From NCBI GenBank assembly GCA_016187935.1, contig JACPIU010000023.1, positions 56,686 through 120,685 of the forward strand: a DNA stretch of 64,000 nucleotides, written 5' to 3'. A program made the position numbers and the translations under genes. The notes below the pieces were generated by a model. It was given only the letters and a program-made list of their open reading frames with translations, searched no databases and was not told where the DNA came from. How positions within the stretch are numbered: position 1 is the first letter of the stretch; each line of letters starts with the position of its first letter. Source of the stretch: Bdellovibrio sp. (GTDB taxonomy: Bacteria > Bdellovibrionota > Bacteriovoracia > Bacteriovoracales > Bacteriovoracaceae). Of the stretch, positions 1-8,921 are shown piece after piece.

Positions 1-92
1 CTTCTTCCCAATGTCTTATCTGGTGTGGCCATCACAATCCGCCCTGTCACCGTGGTATTCCTCTCTCTTTTAGGTATAGGGGCCCCAACAGG

Positions 93-119
93 GAGTACGA
101 GTCTTTGGTACTCGACTCG
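93..119. promoter_or_regulatory. Two overlapping, mutually exclusive inverted repeats
   Basis: Bases 93-98 (GAGTAC) pair with 108-113 (GTACTC), and bases 98-103 (CGAGTC) pair with 114-119 (GACTCG), so only one hairpin can form at a time. A self-complementary GGGGCCCC lies just upstream at 79-86. No T-run follows, so a simple terminator is doubtful. This could be the tail of an upstream transcript or a leader element for the gene at 198. The rest of bases 1-197 shows no gene; a TATGAT at 166-171 could be a -10 box but has no well-spaced -35. Confidence 0.3.
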
Positions 120-197
120 ATTGCAATGCGTGGGTGAAAGTTAATAATTGCACGTCTCAGCATTGTATGATACGAGCGTCCCAGATAGGAGCATGAC

Positions 198-1532
198 ATG
201 AAAAAAATTAAGCCTTTCGTTATTGGTTGTGTTCTCTTCTCATCAATTCTCCAGGCAGACGACGAATCTCGGGCAAGGTTTGATCCAGTCCACGGTGAAT
301 GCCGAAATAGTCGTAACTTCCCGGCCCATGAACCCAAACAGTATGAAGAATGTTCAGACCTTCTCAATCTCCAAATCTTTCAAGGTGACCTGAGAGAAAC
401 CAGCTTACGTGGCTCAATTTTGGACCATGCTTATCTGGATACGGTGAATCTCGAGCGCGCCAACCTTTCCTATTGCCATCTGATTGCCGCCCAGATTCTC
501 GATTCAAATCTGGATGGTTCTAGTCTTATTAAGTCGCTTCTTGTCCTAGCACGCCTTGAACGATCTAGTTTTTTTGGTGCAACTCTCACCGGAGTTCTCG
601 CCGTTGGCGCAAGTTTTCAAGACAGTGTGGTGAGATCCGCATCGGCAAATGGAGGCGACTTTCGTGGCGCTAATTTCAAAAGGGCCGATCTCTCCTATAC
701 CGATTTACGAACCGCACGGCTCGAAGGTGCCGAACTCGACACCGCGAAACTGGAAGGGACGAAGCTTGAAGGAGCGACATACGACGAAACTACAAAACTT
801 CCCTTTAATGACGAAGAGGCCAAGCGTCGAGGAATGGTTAAGGTGGCCAAAACCGAAATCGAATTCACGCAATCACCTTTTTCTTCTTCACGCAACTGGG
901 GAACTTACGATGACTGGGGTACCTCATCTGGCGCGCGATACGACCGTGTCGCACGGGAATGCCGTGATGAAGACGGCTTTCCCAGCATGAACCCGGACTA
1001 TTGGGGTGAGTGTGGGGCAATTCCCGACCTGCGCTGGGGCGGCGTTGATTTCTCCCACAAGAATCTGACCGGTGCCATCTTGCAAGGGACATACTTGGCA
1101 CGCGCGAAATTCAGTTCAACTTACTTCGTGCTTGCCAGCTTTCCCAATGCCTATCTCATAGAGTCCGACTTCTCTAAGGCCCGACTCATCGATACAAACG
1201 CGGTCAGCGCGGAATTGCAATGGTCCAATTTTGAGCAGGCGGAACTCATGCGTGGCAACTTCGATTTCGCGCTCCTCGTTGGGGCCAATTTTACGAATGC
1301 GCGCGCCAGCGGTGCCAGTTTCCAAAAAGCAAAGTTCGCCGGGGCCCGCTTCGACGCTGCAGACCTTTCAAACGCTGATTTTCGTTATGCCGACCTGCGA
1401 TTCAGCAGCCTACGCAACGCCTTCGATCTTCGGGGTGCCCGATTCAATGTGGAGACACAACTTCCCTTTAGCTCGGAAGAGGCCAAACGTCTTGGTATGA
1501 TTTACGACCCCTCAGGCCCTCCCCCCCGTTAG
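198..1532 (+). CDS. Secreted pentapeptide-repeat protein with duplicated module
   Basis: 444 aa, function unknown. The ATG has an AGGAG about 6 bases upstream. Residues 1-20 form a signal peptide with likely cleavage after QA. Two homologous modules follow, about 29-215 and 250-440. Each opens with a short Cys-containing segment (HGECRNS...YEEC at 33-52; its counterpart ARECRDE...WGEC), runs through pentapeptide repeats (A(D/N)LxX), and closes with a T.LPF..EEAKR.GM motif. The same closing motif ends the unlinked protein at 34735-35649, so this looks like a lineage family. Pentapeptide repeats fold as right-handed beta-helices that generally bind proteins or act structurally. The paired cysteines could form disulfides in the periplasm. 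A VIGC at residues 8-11 was considered as a lipobox but the hydrophobic run before it is too short. Confidence 0.8.
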   Translation: MKKIKPFVIGCVLFSSILQADDESRARFDPVHGECRNSRNFPAHEPKQYEECSDLLNLQIFQGDLRETSLRGSILDHAYLDTVNLERANLSYCHLIAAQILDSNLDGSSLIKSLLVLARLERSSFFGATLTGVLAVGASFQDSVVRSASANGGDFRGANFKRADLSYTDLRTARLEGAELDTAKLEGTKLEGATYDETTKLPFNDEEAKRRGMVKVAKTEIEFTQSPFSSSRNWGTYDDWGTSSGARYDRVARECRDEDGFPSMNPDYWGECGAIPDLRWGGVDFSHKNLTGAILQGTYLARAKFSSTYFVLASFPNAYLIESDFSKARLIDTNAVSAELQWSNFEQAELMRGNFDFALLVGANFTNARASGASFQKAKFAGARFDAADLSNADFRYADLRFSSLRNAFDLRGARFNVETQLPFSSEEAKRLGMIYDPSGPPPR

Positions 1533-1681
1533 CAGAAAAGGGCAAATGTTTAACAGAGAACATAGCTGACTTTAACACCAGTAAATTCCTGACAAAGAGA
1601 AGCCGATGTCATGTTGATATACCATGCCATACATTGTATAAAATCAATATTGTGCCCAAAAAATATAATCTTAAAAATTTC

Positions 1682-3028
1682 TTGAAGAAAAGAACTCTGA
1701 AGCTTACAGTCCCCTTACGGAGTATCTTTTTTTGGGCCATAATGTCGCTTTCTGTTTTATGCCAGAAAATCACTGCCGAAAGCGCCCTCTCCCAAGTAGA
1801 AAGTTTTGATTTAAAGAAGGCCATTCTGTTTGCCATTCAGAACTCACCATCGTTTGATTCATTGAAACGGCAAGTAAACATTTCTGAATTGGAGGAAAAA
1901 TCCGCAGCCGCGAAGTTGCTACCGAGCCTCGACTTCACCGCGACTCATGGGATTGTGGATACTTCACCTCGGACGGATGAAGTCCCATGGGATAGTAAAT
2001 TAAATATAGAGCTAACGGAATCACTTTACGATAATGGCGTCACCCGAAGGAATCATCGAATCGCCGTCTTAGCAAAGAATCAGGCAGAATTTAACTTCCA
2101 AGATCAAAAAAATAAAAATAGTCTTGAGATAGCATCACAGTTTTTACTTTATTCGCTGAATATAAAACTACTAGAAATTCAAGAGAATCAATTCAGTCTG
2201 GTCAGTAAGCAATATGAAATGATTTCCAAGGATTATTACCAAGGAATTAAGACGAAAAATGATTTTCTCAGATTTAAAACTCAGGTTGGCCGCGCTGAAA
2301 TTGATTTGGTTAATGCCAAAAGCGCAGTTGAGAAATCCCAACAAGAGTTACAAAGACTTATTGGAATTGAATTAACATCAAATGCTGAAATTGTTTTTGT
2401 CCCAATCCCCCTGGATAACTTAAATAATGAAGTTCCTGTTTCATCATTCAATCTGGAAAATCATCTTCAATACAAAACGGCACAAATTCAAAAAGAGATT
2501 AATCAGCTCAATGTTGATTTAATTGCAAGAAAGAATCTTCCGGAGTGGTTTCTTTCAACCGGTGTAAGCTATGGAAGTGCGGACTATCTAGAAACAGGTC
2601 GATCGTTCTCGGACAATGCCCTCGTCAGTTGGAATGCGCTGCTAACCGTCAAGTATAACTTTTTTGATTGGGGAATTCGTTCCCGCGATCGAGAAGTCGC
2701 AATTCATAAAAACAACATTCAAAATAATGAACTAGATGCAAATTTACTATCCTTAAAATCATCTCTCAATCAACTTCAAATTAACATTAAACAAATTCAG
2801 AAAAATTTCGGTCTAGCAAAAGACCTTTTGTCTTTGGAAAAAAGCAATATTGATTTTATCGAAAGAGAGTACCGCAATGGCAAGGCGCAATATTTAGATT
2901 TGATCACGGGCCTAAATAACCTGGCAGATGCCAAAATTAAATTTTACTCAGCGGCCTCTGATTTGCAAACGGCCAGATATACGTTGCTTTATCATCAAGG
3001 GAAACTGTATGAAGACCTTCTCAAATAA
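1682..3028 (+). CDS. TolC-family outer membrane efflux protein
   Basis: About 448 aa, outer membrane factor of a tripartite pump. It shows the long amphipathic helical architecture of the OEP family in two halves, with short beta segments, and ends shortly after YTLLYHQGKL. The start is uncertain. A TTG at 1682 gives a good signal peptide (KKRTLKLTVPLRS then a hydrophobic run, cleavage near ITA-ES). A TTG at 1634 extends it by 16 residues, and the first ATG (1742) leaves a very short leader; none has a clear ribosome site. Its end overlaps the following adaptor gene by 20 bases, and the ABC transporter follows, so the three form one operon. Substrate cannot be read from sequence; MacAB-TolC systems move macrolides, peptides or lipopeptides. 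Confidence 0.8.
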   Translation: MKKRTLKLTVPLRSIFFWAIMSLSVLCQKITAESALSQVESFDLKKAILFAIQNSPSFDSLKRQVNISELEEKSAAAKLLPSLDFTATHGIVDTSPRTDEVPWDSKLNIELTESLYDNGVTRRNHRIAVLAKNQAEFNFQDQKNKNSLEIASQFLLYSLNIKLLEIQENQFSLVSKQYEMISKDYYQGIKTKNDFLRFKTQVGRAEIDLVNAKSAVEKSQQELQRLIGIELTSNAEIVFVPIPLDNLNNEVPVSSFNLENHLQYKTAQIQKEINQLNVDLIARKNLPEWFLSTGVSYGSADYLETGRSFSDNALVSWNALLTVKYNFFDWGIRSRDREVAIHKNNIQNNELDANLLSLKSSLNQLQINIKQIQKNFGLAKDLLSLEKSNIDFIEREYRNGKAQYLDLITGLNNLADAKIKFYSAASDLQTARYTLLYHQGKLYEDLLK

Positions 3029-3890
3029 AATAATCTTTTTCACTGCTTTAGCTGTCATTGTCGCCGGTTGCTTTTTCTTTTTCCGCTCCGGAATGTCCAC
3101 AAATAAAAATGAACATGGATTAGGAGCTGTTGTAAAGCAAGATTTAGTTCAAAGGGTTACCATTGCCGGGACAGTAACTCCTCTGAAAAAAACCATAATT
3201 ACGGCGCCCTACCATGGCTATGTGAAAAAACTTTTTGTGAAAGTTGGTGATAAAGTTAATCAAGGGACCCCTCTTGTAAGTGTAGTGCAATCTTTGCAAT
3301 CTGGGGATAACCCCTTCCCACTTAGGTCACCACTGACAGGAACAGTTGTTCAAATTGGAAAATCCGAGGGAGAATTTGTCAGAGAAGGCGATCCAAAAGA
3401 GTTTATCCTCAGAATAGATGACACCAGCAAACTCTATGTTGTGGCCAACGCTCCAGAGATTGACAGAGTTAAGGTAAAATCGGGTCAGGACGCCGTGATT
3501 AAGGCGTCAGCTATTTTAAATCGAAAATATCAGGGTGTTATCCGCGAATTGTCATTAGCTGCAAGAGATAAGGAAGAATGGGGTAGATCGCAAGTTGTTG
3601 AGTTTCCAATCAGAATTGAGATTACAGACAGCGATGAGATGCTTAGGCCTGGCATGTCTGTGGTTATAGATGTGATCACTGCAAAAAAAGAAAATATCCT
3701 AACTCTGCGACACGAATTCATTCATCGAAACGATGAAAAGTATTATGTGATTCTCAGCTCGGGAAAAGCAAGAGACATCCAAGTCGGCCTTCAAAATGAA
3801 GAATCTTTTGAAATTTTATCGGGCCTTAACGAGGGTGAAAAAGTTAAGCAAATCGATTTTTCAGAACTGAATTCGATGGAATCAATTTAA
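3009..3890 (+). CDS. MacA/HlyD-like periplasmic adaptor of efflux pump
   Basis: 293 aa membrane fusion protein. The ATG at 3009 has AAGGGAA just upstream and overlaps the TolC-like gene. A single N-terminal membrane segment (about residues 8-26) anchors it in the inner membrane; the rest is periplasmic. It has biotinyl/lipoyl-like half motifs (GYVKKLFVKVGDKVNQGTPL and LTGTVVQIGKSEGEFVREGD) separated by only a very short hairpin, then a beta-barrel domain (PGMSVVIDV) and a membrane-proximal domain. The long alpha-hairpin of classical MacA is therefore missing, so docking to the outer membrane factor is probably mediated by a short tip. Its stop and the next start share TAATG, indicating translational coupling to the transporter. 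Confidence 0.82.
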   Translation: MKTFSNKIIFFTALAVIVAGCFFFFRSGMSTNKNEHGLGAVVKQDLVQRVTIAGTVTPLKKTIITAPYHGYVKKLFVKVGDKVNQGTPLVSVVQSLQSGDNPFPLRSPLTGTVVQIGKSEGEFVREGDPKEFILRIDDTSKLYVVANAPEIDRVKVKSGQDAVIKASAILNRKYQGVIRELSLAARDKEEWGRSQVVEFPIRIEITDSDEMLRPGMSVVIDVITAKKENILTLRHEFIHRNDEKYYVILSSGKARDIQVGLQNEESFEILSGLNEGEKVKQIDFSELNSMESI

Positions 3891-5917
3891 TGAACGCTGT
3901 TGAGGTGGAGCATCTTCACTATTCATACATTAATGATGAGACAGCAACTTTGATCTTAAAAGACTTGAGTATGGCGATCAAGATTGGCGAGTTGGTTGCC
4001 ATCCAAGGCCCATCCGGTTCTGGAAAATCAACTTTACTCTATCTTTTAGGACTGCTTTCGGCACCTACAGAAGGCACGATTAGAATACTCGGGCAAGATA
4101 TTTCCGAACTCAATGAAGATGAACTGGCGCATCAGAGGAATAAAAACATTGGTTTTATTTTTCAGCAATTTCACTTATTGCCAAAGGCAAGTGTTATTGA
4201 AAATATCCTTCTCCCAACTCAATATAATCCGGATAAATTTACAAAAGAAAAAAATTTATCCAAAGCGCGAGAGTATGCAGAATTTGCAGGTCTGGGAAAT
4301 CGTCTCCATTATCATCCAAATCAATTATCTGGTGGTCAACAACAACGGGTTGCCGTTTGCCGTGCCTTGATGGCGGACCCTAAAATTATTTTGGCCGATG
4401 AACCAACCGGAAACTTAGATTCGACCTCTGCGGAGCAAATACTTGGACTGCTTCAAAATCTCAACCGTGATTTCAAAAAGACAATCATTATCATCACACA
4501 CGATAATGATGTCGCAAAAAAGTGCGACAGAATTATCAGGATAAAAGACGGAAGCATAGCTGAAAGCACGAATGATTTATCTATACCCAATCCGAAGATG
4601 GCGGCACGAGCGAGAAAAAAACAAAGCATTGAAAATTCCACATTCAAAAGTTTTTTAAGGGCCGCACAAGAAAGTTTTCCTGCCGCGATTAGAAACTTAG
4701 GCCGAAATAAAACTAGAACCGCCCTGACCATGATTGGAATTTCCGTTGGCATTGCGGCAGTATTGGCAATGATTACGTTAGGTCAATTCACGAAAGCGAA
4801 GATTTTATCTGGATATGCCGAGTTGGGTGTTAATACAATGGTGTTTTACGGGTATCCTAATTGGGATCAGAAGGCGACGGACATAGTCCCTGTGCCTTTT
4901 CGCTTTTTCGACTGGGAAGGCGAACTAGTCTCTTTAAAAAAGATATTCCCTGAAATTAAAAGGATGTCACCGATTCTTATGGGGTGGGATGGCGCGGTCA
5001 ATTATGGAGGGCGTTCCATTGAGCAAGATATTAGGATTTTTGGTTCAAGTGAAGATGCGCTATTAATGTCACGGCGAAAATTAGTGCTCGGGAGAAATTT
5101 TTCACACATTGAGATCGAGCAAAAAAGTGGAGTTTGCATTGTTGGGTATGAAATTGCCGCGAGATTATTTTCTGACTCCCGGCCAATTGGACAGGTTTTA
5201 AGAGTCAGTCAAGGGGACAATTCATTTGGATGCCGAGTGATTGGAGTTTTGGCCACAGCAACAAGTAACAAGGAATACATGAAACCTAACTTGCAGATCT
5301 ATTTGCCCTTTACTTTCTATCAAGCTCTCGCAGGTGACTGGTGGTCGTCGCAAATTAAAGAGGTAATGATTCAAGTGGAAATTAGCTCGGATATTGAAAA
5401 GGTTGGCAAAGGAATCAGAAGGTTTTTCGAACAGCGGTATGGTCCATCAGGCAGGTTCAGAGTCGATTCGGATAGTGTTTTAATCGCACAGATGCGAAGA
5501 TTTCTAACTTTGTTTACAGTATTACTTTCATCAATTGCATTTGTTACTTTGGCCGTCGGTGGAATTGGTATTACCAATATGATGCTCGTTTCGGTATCTG
5601 AAAGATTTCGAGAAATAGGACTAAGAAAAACTCTTGGTGCGACAAAACGAGAAATTCGCACTCAATTTTTGATAGAATCTGTGATCGTATGCGCCCTGGC
5701 AGGCATCATTGGGCTTGTCTTGGGATTTTTTGGATATCACTTGGCCATTTGGATAGCGGTAAAATTTGTTAATAAAATTCAATTTGAATGGACCGTCGAT
5801 TGGTTCGCCTTACTTTTGTCTTTGCTTTCAATATTTGCCGTCGGAATTCTAAGCGGGATTTTCCCCGCCATCAAGGCAGAAAGACTTCAAGTTATTGAGG
5901 CCCTACGCTCAGAATAA
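3890..5917 (+). CDS. macB: MacB-type ABC transporter, fused ATPase and permease
   Basis: 675 aa inner-membrane ABC exporter subunit. Residues 1-230 form the nucleotide-binding domain with Walker A GPSGSGKST, signature LSGGQQQRVAV and Walker B ILADEPTGNLD. A first membrane helix near 277-300 is followed by a periplasmic MacB core domain (about 300-510), and a FtsX-type domain with three helices fills the C-terminus (about 545-665), with the family motif SERFREIGLRKTLGAT. This fused order and the four helices are typical of MacB rather than LolCDE, in which ATPase and permease are separate. It works as a dimer with the adaptor and TolC-like protein of the same operon, driving substrate out of the periplasm by mechanotransmission. 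Confidence 0.92.
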   Translation: MNAVEVEHLHYSYINDETATLILKDLSMAIKIGELVAIQGPSGSGKSTLLYLLGLLSAPTEGTIRILGQDISELNEDELAHQRNKNIGFIFQQFHLLPKASVIENILLPTQYNPDKFTKEKNLSKAREYAEFAGLGNRLHYHPNQLSGGQQQRVAVCRALMADPKIILADEPTGNLDSTSAEQILGLLQNLNRDFKKTIIIITHDNDVAKKCDRIIRIKDGSIAESTNDLSIPNPKMAARARKKQSIENSTFKSFLRAAQESFPAAIRNLGRNKTRTALTMIGISVGIAAVLAMITLGQFTKAKILSGYAELGVNTMVFYGYPNWDQKATDIVPVPFRFFDWEGELVSLKKIFPEIKRMSPILMGWDGAVNYGGRSIEQDIRIFGSSEDALLMSRRKLVLGRNFSHIEIEQKSGVCIVGYEIAARLFSDSRPIGQVLRVSQGDNSFGCRVIGVLATATSNKEYMKPNLQIYLPFTFYQALAGDWWSSQIKEVMIQVEISSDIEKVGKGIRRFFEQRYGPSGRFRVDSDSVLIAQMRRFLTLFTVLLSSIAFVTLAVGGIGITNMMLVSVSERFREIGLRKTLGATKREIRTQFLIESVIVCALAGIIGLVLGFFGYHLAIWIAVKFVNKIQFEWTVDWFALLLSLLSIFAVGILSGIFPAIKAERLQVIEALRSE

Positions 5918-5927
5918 CCTGATATGA

Positions 5928-8825
5928 CTAGTCCCCACTCATGAATTTTTTCAAATAACGATTGGTTATTACCTTAAAAATAGAGACTGAACCATCCTGG
6001 ATAATTTCGCTCTCGCTAATCTCGTAATCTTCCAATTGTTTGGTGCCTGGTTCTGTCGCATTCGCTTCGTCATCAACAACACCCGCATCACTCCAATCGA
6101 TATTACTTGAGGCAACATCCTCAAAGAGGTTTTCGTCAGATGCTCTCTTGCGTGCAGCTTGACTGGGATAACGTTTTTTCCCCAATGGTCCTAAGGAATC
6201 CAAAAATCTTTTCAAACTACGAATCCCCTTGGAGATCATATTATCTTTTTTGGCAACGGCCTGTTCAGTCGCCTTCGGTGGCGTGGAAGCTCCCCCCATA
6301 AACCCAAGGACTCTCTCTCGATCCTTGGCCGGCAAGCTGTTGGCCTTTTTCTGGAAAGCATGGAGCATGGCCTGCTGCATATTTTTTGCCTCATGACCAA
6401 TATTGACTGGCGCCTTCTTTTTTGAGGCCAGAGAACTATTTAGGACGTTGTTGAGATAGGCCTGCTCCTTTTTGAGACCATCTATCCTCTGAGGAAAATT
6501 TCTGGTTAGGCGTTGAGCTTCATTCATGCGATCCTGCGACAACAAAATTATGGCCTTGTTCATGTCCTTGTAAAGTGAGGCATGATTTTTCATTCCGCGT
6601 GGATCGATCCTTTTATCTAATTTCAAATTCAATGTCTGTGGAGTGAAACAAGTCCCTGCTTGACGGCAATCGCAACCATAATCGGGTTGAAATTTATTGT
6701 TGCTAATACAGTAGCCAGTGCTACGCTTGCGCGGTGTCTGCGCCAGCGCACTTGACATCAATTCCTGGCCCATGACTTGTTTCACAATTTTATGCCAAGC
6801 TTCGCTAAACAAATTGCGACGTGGCGAAACTGATTCTTTGTCTAATTCCATCGGAGGCCACTTAAACGTTCCGCTGGGAGGAGTCGGGATTCCACCGGGG
6901 GGCGTAGGCCAACCGGGGGGGATCGTGGCCCCTGGAGGAATGGTCGGCCAACCACCTGGTGGAGTTGGGATCGGGGTGGCCGTTCGATCGGGATTATTGT
7001 CTAAAGCTAATTTGGTACATGGGTCAAATTTTTCGCGATCTTCTTCCTTCATATCCTTCACACCCAGATGCTCCTCGGCCTTAGTCCAATCGCCACCGGC
7101 AAGATTAACGCCTTCATTACTCAAAGTTCGCCTAAGAGCGCGAATGAAGATGGCCATCTGGTCGACGAGATCGGAGGTGTATGAGAAGGCCGACCATAAA
7201 AAGCCCATTCCCACAATGGCCTGCAAAGCTGCCGCAGTTATAAAGATGGCCCGCATAGTACCGGCGTTCGTGCCAGTGACAGAACTGGTAATGACCGCCG
7301 TGGTGGTCACAAGCCAGACTCCCGCCGCCATCAAAATAACGAACAACCAGTTAAATCCCGCTTCTTTAAATTCTTGCTCGGCATTTTCTTTTCCCGCAAA
7401 GGCCTGCTGTATTGTAAACAGATCTTTAAAATATTCTACCAACATTTGTTTTTTACTTTTGATAGGGGCTTCGTTCGAGGCCACGCACGAACCAAACCCA
7501 GTGGTAGGATTAACTGTTTCCGCGATGGCAAAGCCGGATGCGACTCCCCAGGCCGCGGCCACAATTGTAGTGCTGATGGCCTCGGCCAAGACAATTGTCT
7601 TGAGCTGTTTGATAACTTCATAGGCGTGATTGATCATGGCAAATTGATCGGCCGCTGCCGTTTTCACCCTTGCCATTTCACAGTTAAGCCACTCCACTCC
7701 CCGATTTTTGAGTGTCTGGGCATCGACTCCAAACTGATTCGCGGTGTTCACGCAACTCGCAATTTGGCCGGCATCATATCCCATATCTTTGCAACTCTGA
7801 TAGAGATCCTCCCCTCGCCCCACCATCGCTTCCCCGTCTCTGGCAAAGGCCTTCCCTTGGTTGATCGCGCGCTTATATTCATCAATGCCGGCCTTCAATT
7901 GCTCGGCCGGTTTGCTTTCCATCGTGGCAACTATATCATCGACAAAATCAATATAGGTTTTAATCATGGCCAAAAGTTTCACGATGTATACCATTGATGA
8001 AACAAAAAAGATGATGGCCGAAGGCATAGACTTACATCGCAAAAACATGGGGAGAGCACCAAACACGGCGTACAAGGTGACCATGGCCACACCAAACAAA
8101 TAGCCCCCCGCATAGCCGGTCGCCATGCCTTTCACGTTATCATATTGTTCATTGGCGTATTCATCCAAAACTTCATTTAAACGATCCCCGGCCGGTGGTA
8201 ACTTTTTTAAATCTTCGTCGCTAAATCCCAAAGCTTTAAGCGCCTCGCGCTCTTCAGGAAAATAAGGGTCGAACCCCTCAGGAACGATGCCGTTGGAAAA
8301 ATCTTTGGCCATGGCAGGCCATTGATCTGGGGTAATTTTGGAAACCTGATTGTTCATGATCAGTCGGCGCTGAAGAGATTCAGGAAGTTCGACTTGCGAA
8401 GGTGGTTGGAGTTCCGGCGGCAAAAGCACGGGATTCATTAAACAGGCCAATTGCTCTGGCTTTATGGCCGGGTCATTACAAATTTCTTGAACTTTGGCCT
8501 CAATAACACTCTGGGATTCTCCCGCCAATAAGGCCCTCACATCGGCCAACTGCTTCTGTGTCACTCCATTGGCACACGCCACAGGGCCGGTATCCGGAAC
8601 GCAGGTCATACTCCCACTCGGAATAGTGGGAATACTCGTAGGGATGCCAGGAGGAATGGTGGCACCGGGAGGGATTGTGGGGATGCCGGGAGGAATCGTA
8701 GCGCCGGGTGGCGGGGTTGGCCATCCTCCTTGTGCCATCGCCGGCCTTATCCCCACGAGATTGACACACCAGAGGGTAATTATGAGTAAAGTAGCGTGCA
8801 GGGCACGAAGAATAGAAGACTTCAT
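5928..8825 (-). CDS. Large secreted/membrane protein with W-P-P-G repeat tracts
   Basis: 965 aa, not recognised. The signal peptide is cleaved near AMA-Q (residue 31). Right after it lies a low-complexity tract of PPG(A/I)(T/P)IPPG units (33-72), and a second such tract (617-657) sits between the membrane part and the C-terminal region. Hydrophobic segments occur at about 237-257, 268-288, 411-433, 493-515 and 525-548. A Cys-rich loop (C345, C358, C382) lies between them. After the second tract come CDCRQAGTC and a charged, helical C-terminus ending in SIFKVITNRYLKKF. It converges on macB with a 10-base gap and lies downstream of the beta-helix gene on the same strand. An envelope role such as a channel or wall-spanning factor is possible but unproven. 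Confidence 0.75.
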   Translation of the reverse strand: MKSSILRALHATLLIITLWCVNLVGIRPAMAQGGWPTPPPGATIPPGIPTIPPGATIPPGIPTSIPTIPSGSMTCVPDTGPVACANGVTQKQLADVRALLAGESQSVIEAKVQEICNDPAIKPEQLACLMNPVLLPPELQPPSQVELPESLQRRLIMNNQVSKITPDQWPAMAKDFSNGIVPEGFDPYFPEEREALKALGFSDEDLKKLPPAGDRLNEVLDEYANEQYDNVKGMATGYAGGYLFGVAMVTLYAVFGALPMFLRCKSMPSAIIFFVSSMVYIVKLLAMIKTYIDFVDDIVATMESKPAEQLKAGIDEYKRAINQGKAFARDGEAMVGRGEDLYQSCKDMGYDAGQIASCVNTANQFGVDAQTLKNRGVEWLNCEMARVKTAAADQFAMINHAYEVIKQLKTIVLAEAISTTIVAAAWGVASGFAIAETVNPTTGFGSCVASNEAPIKSKKQMLVEYFKDLFTIQQAFAGKENAEQEFKEAGFNWLFVILMAAGVWLVTTTAVITSSVTGTNAGTMRAIFITAAALQAIVGMGFLWSAFSYTSDLVDQMAIFIRALRRTLSNEGVNLAGGDWTKAEEHLGVKDMKEEDREKFDPCTKLALDNNPDRTATPIPTPPGGWPTIPPGATIPPGWPTPPGGIPTPPSGTFKWPPMELDKESVSPRRNLFSEAWHKIVKQVMGQELMSSALAQTPRKRSTGYCISNNKFQPDYGCDCRQAGTCFTPQTLNLKLDKRIDPRGMKNHASLYKDMNKAIILLSQDRMNEAQRLTRNFPQRIDGLKKEQAYLNNVLNSSLASKKKAPVNIGHEAKNMQQAMLHAFQKKANSLPAKDRERVLGFMGGASTPPKATEQAVAKKDNMISKGIRSLKRFLDSLGPLGKKRYPSQAARKRASDENLFEDVASSNIDWSDAGVVDDEANATEPGTKQLEDYEISESEIIQDGSVSIFKVITNRYLKKFMSGD
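6855..6977 (-). repeat. Second Pro/Gly/Trp-rich repeat tract
   Basis: Encodes residues 617-657 of the 965-aa protein: repeated PTPPGGWP / IPPGATIPPG / GWPTPPGG units. On the + strand it reads as GGGGGT/GGAGGAAT-rich DNA. It matches the N-terminal tract in unit sequence, so the two probably arose by intragenic duplication. Confidence 0.75.
8610..8729 (-). repeat. First Pro/Gly-rich repeat tract
   Basis: Encodes residues 33-72 of the 965-aa protein, directly after the signal peptide: GGWPTPPPGATIPPG followed by near-identical IPTIPPGATIPPG units. Tandem, in frame and probably prone to length variation. Confidence 0.75.
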
Positions 8826-8921
8826 AGCTCATCCATGGCAAAAAAAGCGAACTTCTGTGTTCAGTAAATCTATCTTAATTATTTTATAGATATTTGGAAA
8901 GGTAACAAAGGGCCAAAAGCT

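Noticed and set aside
198-260. Lipoprotein signal in the first pentapeptide protein (VIGC)
   Set aside because: The hydrophobic stretch before the Cys is only about five residues and continues after it, so a type I signal peptide is likelier.
6718-7623. 301-residue plus-strand frame with GGVG repeats
   Set aside because: It is antisense to the 965-aa membrane protein; the apparent Gly-rich repeats are just the opposite strand of its PPG tracts, and there is no ribosome site.
7374-7997. 207-residue plus-strand frame
   Set aside because: Antisense to the same gene, with Cys/His/Arg-rich composition typical of a shadow frame.
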